From positions 1 to 64,000 of the forward strand of contig JADYZV010000075.1 in assembly GCA_020852965.1 (NCBI GenBank): a stretch of 64,000 nucleotides of DNA, written 5' to 3'. Both the position numbers and the translations under genes were made by a program. Positions 55,201 through 62,855 of this stretch are shown piece after piece. Under the pieces are notes generated by a model. It was not told where the DNA came from. It did no database searches and saw only the letters and a program-made list of their open reading frames with translations. This stretch comes from Pirellulaceae bacterium. GTDB taxonomy: Bacteria > Planctomycetota > Planctomycetia > Pirellulales > Pirellulaceae. The first letter of the stretch is position 1. Every line of letters starts with the position of its first letter.

Positions 55201-57536
55201 TCGGCATCAGCTAGCCGCGATGCCCGCGAGTTGACCCCTTCCAGGATGCGTACGGCCGCTGCCGCCAACGATTCTGCACGTCGTGACCGTGCTTCGACCA
55301 AGTGTTGGCGGCGAGCTTCAAAGGCTTCGTAGAGCGACTCGCGCTTCTCCGTCAAGCGCAGCAGCAGCTCGTCGAACTCGGCGAAGCGGCCCTCGAGCTC
55401 CTCCAACTGCAACATCAAACGCGTCAGCGATTCGTCGACTCTCTCGGGAGTGTCGGCCGTGTCGAGCGCACCGGCGGCGGCTTGGTCGAGCAGTTTGGTC
55501 TGCGAAGCGAATTCGGCTTCCATTTCCCCCGAGAGCAGATCGCGCACCCGTGCCTTGAGCCCCGAACGAACGCGATTGAGTTCAGCCAGCAGGTCGCCTG
55601 TATGATCGACGATAGCCGTGCGTTGAGTCAAATCCTCGATCTTGAGCTGCGAGACGGTCTCGATGAGCAGCTCCAAATCGACGCCAATTTGATCGAGGTT
55701 TTCCTGCTGTTTTCGACCATCGGCGGCGGTGGCCACGTTGGGAACATTGGCCTCGGCCGCCACAATGCGCTGCCGATAAGGGTCGAGTGATTGGGGATTC
55801 AACAGGAATTGAACGCAGCGATGCCCCACTCGCTCAGCCGCCTCACTCAGACCGGTTTCCAATTCCCCCACGGCCGCTTCATCGATATAACGCAACTCGC
55901 GCAGTCCGATGCTCCGCCCACGTTGCTGACGAATAGCGGCCAACTTGCTGACGAAGTCTTCGACAGAATTGAAAGCAAAGCGACCAATCGAATTGAGGAC
56001 TTCACTACTCGACTGCTGAGTCTCGCGAAGTTGCTTTTCAGTCTCGCGACGAACCCGAACTACCTTATCAAACTCTTCAACGGCAGCAGTGGCTGTGTCG
56101 CGTATCTTTTCCAGCGGCTCAGATAGCTTTTGCGTTTCCTCGCGATCGATCCAAAAATAACTGTCGAGCACATCCGAGGAACGCTTCACGAGATCAAGAT
56201 AGAGCTCGGCATACGAGTCATCTTTGTCGATCAACTGCAATAGCTCTTGGCACTCCGCCATGCCTCGCACGAGCTCTCGATTGCCAATCTTGTAGAGCAT
56301 CGAATCGGTGGCGACAGGTATTTGAAAGTCGGCACTTACAAAGGGGGTCTGCCACAGTTGCAACGCATGATGTTTTTGAGCGTGCTCATTACCGCGAAAG
56401 GTAACCATTTGTCCATCGTCGAACAACGCCTGGCCGTGACAGACTAGCGGTGTGTCAACTTCCTGACGGATCAAGTTGTAGCGCAGATGCAGGTAGCTAC
56501 CACTCTCGGGATCGGTGAACAGATACAAATAGTCTTCGCCATTGGGTGAGGCGATCGTCTGCTCGTACAACAGATTGTGCAGCCCATGATCGAACTGCTT
56601 GTGCGCGCCCGTCTGCAAAACCACTCCACCTGGAAAGATAATCCCTTGATCATCTGGGAGCAGCACACACGACTGTGCGATCGCATCGAATCGCAAAACA
56701 CGCTGCTGTTTGGTGCTAAACACCAGATAACGAAAGTCTTTCTCCTTGTAGGGACGGATCTTGAGTAGAATCAAGTTGCCGATGACGCAATAGTAGACCT
56801 CCGCATCATCGAGTGTTTGGTCGGGATTGTCGACCGACTCAGCATAGATCCCGCTTCCGTCTTCCGTATTGTCTTCGACCTTGATCGTCAGGTCACCGCC
56901 GACGCATTCGACAAATACCGTATCGTTGATCGAGATGTGTGGATGTAGCCCCGCACGATGTTGTTCTCGCGTGGCTCGGGACCAGTGAAAAGCGTGCTGC
57001 GCCGGATAGCGAACATCGGCATCGCTGCGCGCATCAATGTAGCGCAGAGTGTCCCCTTCAATGGCCCATTTGAAGGCTTTGATATCACTCGCCGACTGGC
57101 CAACCCGGAAGACAAAGTAGACCAGCGGCCCCTGCCGAAAGAAGCGCAAAAACGAAGTGCTTTTATAGTAGCGGTAGAGCTCTTGAAAGTCGCGGTGGAA
57201 TGCGTCGCCTGCCAATTCGTCGAGCGACTGAGGCAGGGCAACCTCACCCTCCAAGCGGTACATGCTGAAGACATCTTCGCATTGAATTCCGGTCTTCAAT
57301 CCGAACTGTACATTGTACCCTAGCAACAGCCGTTTCCCGATCGAAAGCATGTCGCGCGGGATGCAATTGTGGTCGGTGGTGACATGCGCAGTTCCACGCA
57401 GCGCCGTGGCGATGTTGCCGAAGACTTCTGCACGATCGCAGTTCAGCCGTTCGAAACGCTTACGTAAATCTCCGGCGGCTTCGCGCAGTCGATTGCGCAA
57501 GACTTCGTACGTTCCAGTTGCCAGCGGTTCAGTCAT
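52296..57536 (-). CDS. Giant DUF3686-type AAA+ ATPase linked to flotillin
   Basis: A 1746-aa protein. An N-terminal part (about 1-450) matches what is catalogued as DUF3686 / 'DNA repair ATPase' (VFGNIATALRGTAHVTTDHN, LLGYNVQFGLK, DYLYLFTDPESGSYLHLRYN, a propeller-like beta region). Long coiled coils (about 470-860) follow, then a helical region, then one AAA+ domain: Walker A SPPGYGKTTL (about 1267), Walker B VMLYLDDIQ (about 1333), sensor 1 VVVVMAGNPYTESGDRF (about 1380), and a helical C-terminus (about 1500-1746). Cytosolic by prediction. The DNA-repair name is not supported by its domains; it stands last in a unit with YqiJ-like and flotillin genes. Confidence 0.88.
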   Translation of the reverse strand: MTEPLATGTYEVLRNRLREAAGDLRKRFERLNCDRAEVFGNIATALRGTAHVTTDHNCIPRDMLSIGKRLLLGYNVQFGLKTGIQCEDVFSMYRLEGEVALPQSLDELAGDAFHRDFQELYRYYKSTSFLRFFRQGPLVYFVFRVGQSASDIKAFKWAIEGDTLRYIDARSDADVRYPAQHAFHWSRATREQHRAGLHPHISINDTVFVECVGGDLTIKVEDNTEDGSGIYAESVDNPDQTLDDAEVYYCVIGNLILLKIRPYKEKDFRYLVFSTKQQRVLRFDAIAQSCVLLPDDQGIIFPGGVVLQTGAHKQFDHGLHNLLYEQTIASPNGEDYLYLFTDPESGSYLHLRYNLIRQEVDTPLVCHGQALFDDGQMVTFRGNEHAQKHHALQLWQTPFVSADFQIPVATDSMLYKIGNRELVRGMAECQELLQLIDKDDSYAELYLDLVKRSSDVLDSYFWIDREETQKLSEPLEKIRDTATAAVEEFDKVVRVRRETEKQLRETQQSSSEVLNSIGRFAFNSVEDFVSKLAAIRQQRGRSIGLRELRYIDEAAVGELETGLSEAAERVGHRCVQFLLNPQSLDPYRQRIVAAEANVPNVATAADGRKQQENLDQIGVDLELLIETVSQLKIEDLTQRTAIVDHTGDLLAELNRVRSGLKARVRDLLSGEMEAEFASQTKLLDQAAAGALDTADTPERVDESLTRLMLQLEELEGRFAEFDELLLRLTEKRESLYEAFEARRQHLVEARSRRAESLAAAAVRILEGVNSRASRLADAEAMRAYFASDPMVDKVRQIADQLQTLGDTVRMDDVLSKLKSVADDSLRQLRDRNELFTGGEGQIKLGRHYFSVNRQSVELTCVARDGALQLHLTGTQFYQPLHDPALDQSQDLWQQILPSESPEIYRAEFLARTLYDGLRKNSQPFLKLDHEGRIDFVRSAMQPRHDEGYSRGVHDRDAALILSKLVELDQQLGLLRYAPSVRGLAWFVWQRLVPHASREALLRWVSGYRVVADLLPNTTASEAYVQRLRRLLVRYGKGLLRASDDSTAYDLANYLFEQLLQGEQFTASSTASQTLRRMQERLSTDHWQKLQQALQDNLPRPRAAWTLAQDAVDGYLRSVRSDEKTELDPLSGYRQEIAALLLCGDEPIQLGAEVQVAARLQGMAGDHPRIADKSLPFHYHEFMQRTSEYQSHVLPRYDALRQSKRCLLEQAEQKLRISEFKPKVLTSFVRNKLIDEVYLPLIGDNLAKQMGAAGDGKRSDRMGLLLLVSPPGYGKTTLMEYVANRLGLVFVKVNGPALGHQVTSLDPSEATNASAREEVGRINMALEMGDNVMLYLDDIQHCNSELLQKFIPLCDATRRIEGVWEAKPKTYDLRGRKVVVVMAGNPYTESGDRFQIPDMLSNRADVYNLGEIIGESAEAFELSYIENCLTSNQYLQPLARASSHDQRALIRAAETGSLETLELEINMSPDQVSECLAVIAKLLKVRDIVLRVNRSYIRSAAQVDAYRTEPPFKLQGSYRNMNRIAERVVPVMNHAELQSLIVSNYEQDAQTLTRDGESNLLKFKELMGTLTAAESERWDNIKYAFVESVRMQGIEGEDNAAKVLRTLAGLRDGLESIRRTMAQALASDHSGQQVAALQDGLAHLSSAMSGLSGQISEAIHSGSRRLEDSAKQNAELPLPEQKVLVQHSVPRVMTDLVRSQFQLLYDGLRPVLEASAVNSTQLQNLRASVDDCLKQYRELQAEIEKSE

Positions 57537-57579
57537 GAGGGTAGGGCATATCTAGTGAATAGCAATGGTTACTGTTATC

Positions 57580-57643
57580 AAACTCTGATGATTGATTAGC
57601 GACTAAAACGTAGTTTGCTGTACCCTCCCGCGCGCGGGAGGGT
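57580..57643. repeat. CCCTCCCG-family repeat element, copy 3, with 22-bp perfect palindrome
   Basis: ATCAAACTCTGATGATTG lead, GCGACTAAA middle, then the perfect palindrome ACCCTCCCGCG|CGCGGGAGGGT (57622-57643). Lies in the 212-bp gap between flotillin and ATPase genes. Confidence 0.85.
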
Positions 57644-57748
57644 GGGGCTATCAGGCTCGAGGAGGGTTAACCTCACATGAATTTCCAGTTCGAACCTCCC
57701 AGCGGCAAGTTCCTGAACAATCCATAATCTGGCTTAAACGATGCAGCC

Positions 57749-59797
57749 TCAAGCCTTCCCCTTGCCGTTGGATGCTTTTGCATCGACCAATCGCCCGACA
57801 GGTTTGTCAGCCAGGTTGAGAGTGCCGGCCATGCCCAATAAGCTGACCAACTGCCCACGAATGGCATCGGTGCCCCCCATCGACAGCATTTGAGCGATCA
57901 GGGCTGCAACGCTTAGATCTTTGATTTCGCCACTACTCAAGTTGAATTGGTCGACGAGCTTGGACAGACCCTCTTTGAACTGGTCGGGAGTACCACTGAA
58001 GAATGTGTTCTTGACATCCGAAAGCACTTGCGAATTATTGACGAAGCGATCGATGGCTTTTCCTCCTTTGACCGCGTCGGAGATTTGATTGAAGAACGTT
58101 CCGTCGCCACCGACGATATCGATCTTGGCTGCACGGAGCGCAGCCCCGAGCACAGCGGCTTGTTCGCCAGCGATCGACTTCTGAGCGTCAATGGCCGCGA
58201 TCTCGATGGCCTTGTCCTTTTCCAGTCGCAGCTTGAACTCTTCGTGCTCTTTGCCAACGCCGTCGAGCTCCTTCATGGCAGTAGCCTTCTCGGTGATACC
58301 TTGAGCCTCGCTCATGTACTTCTCTTTGAGTACGCGGGCTTCGGCCATTCCCTGTTTCTCGCTGGCAGCAGCCTTGGCTGTTTGCACGTTGGCATCGGCA
58401 AGGCCCTCGGCGGCATGCTCGGCAGTCATGGCTTCGGCAAGCATTTTGGTAGCGGCCGATTTCTTCTCTGCGCGATCGCGGTCCGCTTCGGCTTCAATCG
58501 CCACTTGCTCCGCTCGCATCTCGGCCGCTTTTCGCGAGCCCTCGGCGGCTTTGACCTCTTTGACCATCGCTTGTTCGGCGATCATTTCGGCCGCAGTGAT
58601 TTCGACCTTCTTCTTTCGATCGGCTGTGGCGAATTCTTCCGTATCCAAAATGCGTTGTTTTTCTTCGACAACCGCCCGTTCGACCACTACGCGTTCACGG
58701 ATGACTTCCTGAATGTTGCGGCGCTCGATCTCGATCGCTTTCTCTTTTTCCACTTCGGCCACACCGACAACCCGTTGGCGTTCGACCGCTTCCAAGTTGC
58801 GGTCGCGTTCGAGCCGTTCGAGCTCGACGGCGTCGGTCCGCTCTTTGTTGCGCTGAGCGACCAAGATGGTTCGCATACGATTCTCTTCGGCAATCCCCAA
58901 CTCCTCGTCGGTCGATATGCGGGCGCGTTCACCTGCTAAGCGTTGTTCCTCGGTTACTTTCCTGCCGGCAGCTCGTTCGCGAGCTTCGATTTCGGCGATC
59001 TCGCGGTGTTGTTTCTCTGTAGCCGATACGCGTTGGCGCTCGAGTTCCAGTATGGCTTCTTGCGCTTCGACGTCTTGCTTTTTGAGCGTTTTCTCACGTT
59101 CACGGGTAAAGAAATTCTCTTTAATCTTCTCGATCGACGTCAACTCGGTAATCTTTTTGATACCGTCAGCGTCGAGGATATTGTTGGGATTGAGCAGCTC
59201 GAGCTTGGTCTGCTCGAGGTAGTCGATCGCCGCATCGTCGAGCCGATAGCCGTTGAGGTCTGTACCGATGACTTTGAGAATTTCCTCTTTGAACTTTTCG
59301 CGTTTGTCGTACAGTTCGATAAATTCGAACTGCTTTCCGACGGTCTTCAGTGCTTCGGAGAATTTGGAATCAAACAGTTCGCGAAGCGTTTCTAGCTGAC
59401 TCGCCCGCTTGCAACCGATCGACTGAGCAACTTCCGCCATCTCCTCCTGCGTCTTGTCGATGCGAATGAAGAAAGCCACTTTAATATCTGCGCGGATGTT
59501 GTCCTTGCAGATCAGCCCCTCAGCCCCTTCCCGGGCGATCTCGAAACTCTTGAGGGTCAGGTCCATCTTTTCGTAGTGGTGTACCACCGGGGCAACAAAG
59601 ATGCCGTTAGCGGTGACGACTTGCATACCACCCCAACCCGTACGCACGATGGCTTCGTCCGGCCCAACTTTCTGATAAAACTTGCTGGCCACGGCCAGCA
59701 AACCCGTGAAAAGAATAATCACGGCCACCAGAGCAACGAGCGCTATGATCGCAACCCCTGAGAGATCAGATTGGGCGAGCAGCAGGATAGAGTTCAT
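57749..59797 (-). CDS. Flotillin/band-7 family protein (YqiK-like)
   Basis: A 682-aa protein: N-terminal membrane helix (GVAIIALVALVAVIILFTGLL, about 14-36), band-7/PHB domain (about 40-215, VGPDEAIVRTGWGG, LICKDNIRADIKVAFFIRID), a very long charged coiled coil (about 220-560) typical of flotillins, and a C-terminal domain (about 570-680). Flotillins scaffold ordered membrane patches as large oligomers. ATG 59797 has AAGGAACC upstream. It is 37 bp behind the YqiJ-like gene and precedes the giant ATPase gene on the same strand. Confidence 0.93.
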   Translation of the reverse strand: MNSILLLAQSDLSGVAIIALVALVAVIILFTGLLAVASKFYQKVGPDEAIVRTGWGGMQVVTANGIFVAPVVHHYEKMDLTLKSFEIAREGAEGLICKDNIRADIKVAFFIRIDKTQEEMAEVAQSIGCKRASQLETLRELFDSKFSEALKTVGKQFEFIELYDKREKFKEEILKVIGTDLNGYRLDDAAIDYLEQTKLELLNPNNILDADGIKKITELTSIEKIKENFFTREREKTLKKQDVEAQEAILELERQRVSATEKQHREIAEIEARERAAGRKVTEEQRLAGERARISTDEELGIAEENRMRTILVAQRNKERTDAVELERLERDRNLEAVERQRVVGVAEVEKEKAIEIERRNIQEVIRERVVVERAVVEEKQRILDTEEFATADRKKKVEITAAEMIAEQAMVKEVKAAEGSRKAAEMRAEQVAIEAEADRDRAEKKSAATKMLAEAMTAEHAAEGLADANVQTAKAAASEKQGMAEARVLKEKYMSEAQGITEKATAMKELDGVGKEHEEFKLRLEKDKAIEIAAIDAQKSIAGEQAAVLGAALRAAKIDIVGGDGTFFNQISDAVKGGKAIDRFVNNSQVLSDVKNTFFSGTPDQFKEGLSKLVDQFNLSSGEIKDLSVAALIAQMLSMGGTDAIRGQLVSLLGMAGTLNLADKPVGRLVDAKASNGKGKA

Positions 59798-59834
59798 AAA
59801 GTGGTTCCTTAGCGGATGAAAAATGTGTAGTCTG

Positions 59835-60566
59835 TTAGTCTTTGTTTTGCGAACTTGCCTGGTCCGGCGCACTGACGGCAGTGGTCGGTGATACGATGTA
59901 GAGCCTACGCTTGGCGTCGTAGTGTGTGATCCACACTGGAGTCCCCTGGGCTAAGCTCGGTCCATCGGTGCGCACGTTGAGTAGTAACGGCGAGCCTTCG
60001 GTTTTGAATTTGACTTGGCCGAATTCCGGCGATGCGACGCTTGAACTAATCTTGCATTCTTGGCCGATCAAGCTGTGGGCGCTAATGCGTTCAGTAGTAA
60101 ACCATCCACGCATGGGGCGCGTTGCCAGTTTGGTCAGTGGTACTGCAATCACCAAATTCCTAGCCACCAATATGCTCGACCACAACCAACCAGGCTCCGT
60201 CAAAAAGCGACGGTCAACGACGGTCCAGAGCATGGCGGAGATAAACCACCAGGTGACCGCTAATATCCCCATCCACAACACCAGCGGCACCTCTTTGAGA
60301 TTGAGCCACTTCATCATGAACACGGCCAACCCATCACTGGCTCCACTGCCGATCCCGCCGCTCGATGAATCTAAGTGAGCGTCCGCATGAGTGGGTACAT
60401 CGGCGTGGACGTGAGCATCGGTCGGTAGATGAAGATCGATGTCGCCATGCGGCATGTGCAAATCGACGGTGCCGAGCACAGCCAGCAGGTTCCACAGCAA
60501 TAGCAAGCCTAAGAACATCGTTGCCGGCAGCACGGGGCCGATAAAAAGCGTGTTAATGAATTCCAT
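59835..60566 (-). CDS. YqiJ-like membrane protein with C-terminal OB-fold
   Basis: A 243-aa protein: helix 1 (PVLPATMFLGLLLLWNLLAVLG), a His/Asp-rich loop (about 35-66, contains HLPTDAHVHADVPTHADAH), two to three more helices (MGILAVTWWFISAMLWTVV; LVARNLVIAVPLTKLAT), and a C-terminal OB/NfeD-like domain (about 160-225, LIGQECKISSSVASPEFGQV, GTPVWITHYDAKRRLYIV). YqiJ-type proteins pair with flotillins. ATG 60566; the track start at 60674 is less likely because the helix at 8-30 then becomes internal. First gene of the flotillin unit. Confidence 0.88.
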   Translation of the reverse strand: MEFINTLFIGPVLPATMFLGLLLLWNLLAVLGTVDLHMPHGDIDLHLPTDAHVHADVPTHADAHLDSSSGGIGSGASDGLAVFMMKWLNLKEVPLVLWMGILAVTWWFISAMLWTVVDRRFLTEPGWLWSSILVARNLVIAVPLTKLATRPMRGWFTTERISAHSLIGQECKISSSVASPEFGQVKFKTEGSPLLLNVRTDGPSLAQGTPVWITHYDAKRRLYIVSPTTAVSAPDQASSQNKD

Positions 60567-60995
60567 GCCAGGACTTTCCGAATGGAAACAAATTGAGGCG
60601 AAGCCACCCCCTCGCTGGCGGGCGGTCGCCAGAAGAAAAGGCACAAGTAGGGCAACCAGTAGGCGCAAAATCACTCTGGAAGGCGGCGTTTTGTCGCCTC
60701 GTTCGCATTTTAATCAATGCAAGGGCATTATGCTGCAATCTACCCAATTTACGTTCGTCCCCCGAAACATAGCATTCGTTTAGTTCTGCGGACAGAATTT
60801 TTTCGGATTGCCGTTTTCAGCCGCCTGCCGCGAACGAATTTACGGGATGTTGCCACAAACGCCTCCGAGCGATAACCTTTGGGGGTCCATTGCAGGTGGT
60901 GACCAGTTGGCCCGATGGCAGCCGACCAGGGATGTTCGCTTGCTGCCTGCTTTGGAGTCTGCCTCATTCGTTCGCTTGTTGACAGGAGTAGTGTG
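60567..60995. other. Divergent intergenic region without recognisable gene
   Basis: 429 bp between the flotillin unit and the TIM-barrel gene. ORFs here are short and composition-driven. It presumably holds divergent promoters; I could not single out boxes with confidence and saw no repeat. Confidence 0.5.
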
Positions 60996-61745
60996 GTGTA
61001 CGTTGCCGTTTCGACCGATTGCTTGCCCGATCTTCAGATGCCTGAAGTTGTCGATGCTTGTGCCGATTTGGAGTTTACGACGGTCGAAATCGCCCTGCGC
61101 GAAAATGGCTCGGTGCTCAGCCCCAGTCGCATTGACGCAGAATTCGATAAAGCCGTTCACTTGGCCAGGCGCAGCCATCGCCTCGAAGTCTGCAGCTACG
61201 ACGTGCATATCGACGCCAAAGGCGACGAGTACTTCCAGCACTTCGAAGCGGTCTGCCGCCTGGGCAAAGCCACCAAAGTCGTCACCCTGACCGTCCCGTC
61301 AGGTGAACTTGGGGTGCCATTCAACGAAGAAGTCGAGCGGCTCCAGCGATTGGTCGATGTGGCCGAGGGGGAAGGCGTGCGGGTCTCCATGAAAACGCAA
61401 ATCGGCCGTCTGAGCGAAGATCCCGACACGGTAAAGGTCCTGTGCGACAATGTCAAAGGCTTGGGAATTACGCTCGACCCCAGCCACTTTCACTGCGGCC
61501 CGAGCTCGACCAAGAACCTCGACAAGATCATGGAGTATGTCTTCCACGTTCACTTGCGCGACTCGAAAAAGAATCAACTGCAAGTCCGCGTGGGGCAAGG
61601 GGAAATCGAGTACGGAAAAATTGTCTCGCAACTATCCAAAGTGGGTTACTCGCATGCGCTGAGCATTCAAATGGCCCCTATGCCCGAGTTCGACCAACGC
61701 AGCGAATTGCGCAAGCTGCGTTTGCTGCTGGAAACATTGCTGTAG
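60996..61745 (+). CDS. TIM-barrel sugar phosphate isomerase/epimerase-like protein
   Basis: A 249-aa AP-endonuclease-2-type TIM barrel: YVAVSTDCLPDL, TTVEIALRENGSVLSPS, KATKVVTLTVPSGELG, VKGLGITLDPSHFHCGP and VFHVHLRDSKKNQLQVRVGQ with metal-ligand-like His/Asp/Glu. Members isomerise or epimerise sugars or inositols; the substrate is unknown. The start is GTG 60996, seven bases after AGGAG (60984-60988); the adjacent GTG 60993 is the alternative and the track ATG 60915 is rejected as its extra residues precede the first barrel strand. Confidence 0.8.
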   Translation: MYVAVSTDCLPDLQMPEVVDACADLEFTTVEIALRENGSVLSPSRIDAEFDKAVHLARRSHRLEVCSYDVHIDAKGDEYFQHFEAVCRLGKATKVVTLTVPSGELGVPFNEEVERLQRLVDVAEGEGVRVSMKTQIGRLSEDPDTVKVLCDNVKGLGITLDPSHFHCGPSSTKNLDKIMEYVFHVHLRDSKKNQLQVRVGQGEIEYGKIVSQLSKVGYSHALSIQMAPMPEFDQRSELRKLRLLLETLL

Positions 61746-61752
61746 TTTTATG

Positions 61753-61819
61753 GTAGTGGACGAGATTACGAGCCCGTTTGAATCGCCAATCGTTGGGAAC
61801 TCATAACCTCGCCCACTAC
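61753..61819. repeat. Long hairpin, fully paired as minus-strand RNA
   Basis: Arms 61753-61772 and 61800-61819 (20 nt each) are inverted repeats with three differences; in minus-strand RNA all three become G-U wobbles. Loop 27 nt. Lies between the TIM-barrel and methyltransferase genes. Confidence 0.7.
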
Positions 61820-61842
61820 TTAAAGGTACTACTCAACCAAAG

Positions 61843-62727
61843 ATGAATCGCAGCCACACGCCGAGCAGTTCGACCCTCCCACAGACTTCGCCGCGCGCGG
61901 AGATTTCCGACTATTACGACGACACGCTGCTCGACTACGATATGTGGAGCCCCGAAGGCTATTTGCATTTCGGCTATTGGCGTCCCTACCTAAATCCCTT
62001 CGTGCGGCGCCCCATGCTCGAAGAGATGAATCGATTCATCTTTCAGCACTTGGGATTGGCTGACTGGCACGAAGGGGCCGTCGCCGACTTGGGATGTGGT
62101 GTGGGAGCCGTGTCGCGCTTTGGCAGTCAGCTCTATCCGCAGCTCGAGTTCCATGCCATGTCGATCTCACCTGGCCAAATCGCCTCGGCAATGCAGCGCC
62201 ATTCGGCACAACGAGTAACCTACCATTGTGGTGACTATCACACTCTCCCGTTCGAAGACGAGTCGATCTCAGGTGTATTTTACCTAGAGAGCCTGTGTCA
62301 TAGCACGCAGCCCGAGCAAGCCCTGAACGAAGCAGCCCGAGTCCTCAAACCAGGCGGACGCATCGTCATGACAGACGGCTACTTGCGTCGACCTCTACAG
62401 CAGACCTCGCCGCTGTTTCGCACTATCGTCAAGGGAGTCGCCCACAATTGGGCCGTTCCCATGTTCCATGAATTGGAACTTGCGCGGCGATGGACTGGCG
62501 ACGGTCGCCTCCGTTTGGTGAAAGACATCGAGTGTGGTTGGCGGTTGGGACCATCAGCGCTGCATGCTGCACATCTAACCACTCTTCATTTTCTCAAGCT
62601 GGCACTCAAACGCGGTGTTACCTCTTGGCAATGGAGACACCTAACCGCCTCGGCCTACACCATCGCCTTAGGATTGTACCGACGCCACTTTCACTACCAT
62701 TTACTAGCGTTTGAAAAGGGTTCTTAG
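61843..62727 (+). CDS. Class I SAM-dependent methyltransferase
   Basis: A 294-aa protein with motif I VADLGCGVGAVSRFG, acidic/post-I region, motif II-like SGVFYLESLCHS and motif III LKPGGRIVMTDGYLRR, resembling gamma-tocopherol/cyclopropane-type methyltransferases. Methylates a small molecule or lipid; unknown which. ATG 61843. Its stop codon TAG (62725-62727) lies in the junction between the first two units of the GGTTCTT array, so the last residues (GS) are repeat-encoded. Confidence 0.88.
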   Translation: MNRSHTPSSSTLPQTSPRAEISDYYDDTLLDYDMWSPEGYLHFGYWRPYLNPFVRRPMLEEMNRFIFQHLGLADWHEGAVADLGCGVGAVSRFGSQLYPQLEFHAMSISPGQIASAMQRHSAQRVTYHCGDYHTLPFEDESISGVFYLESLCHSTQPEQALNEAARVLKPGGRIVMTDGYLRRPLQQTSPLFRTIVKGVAHNWAVPMFHELELARRWTGDGRLRLVKDIECGWRLGPSALHAAHLTTLHFLKLALKRGVTSWQWRHLTASAYTIALGLYRRHFHYHLLAFEKGS

Positions 62728-62795
62728 TTCTTGGTTCTTGGTTCTTGGTTCTTGGTTCTTGGTTCTTGGTTCTTGGTTCTTGGTTCTTGGTTCTT
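62719..62795. repeat. GGTTCTT heptamer tandem array (11 units)
   Basis: Eleven units, the second being AGTTCTT; the G-to-A change creates the stop codon of the methyltransferase gene. Same unit as at 1700-1783. Confidence 0.97.
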
Positions 62796-62855
62796 AGCTA
62801 CGAGGCTCTCATGTTGCGATTGGCCATTCAGGCGTGCCCCGAATGGCATGAGAAG

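Noticed and set aside
57947-58939. 330-aa plus-strand ORF (GDRLVLF… type) opposite the flotillin gene
   Set aside because: It mirrors the highly charged coiled-coil coding of the flotillin gene; no domain, no RBS.
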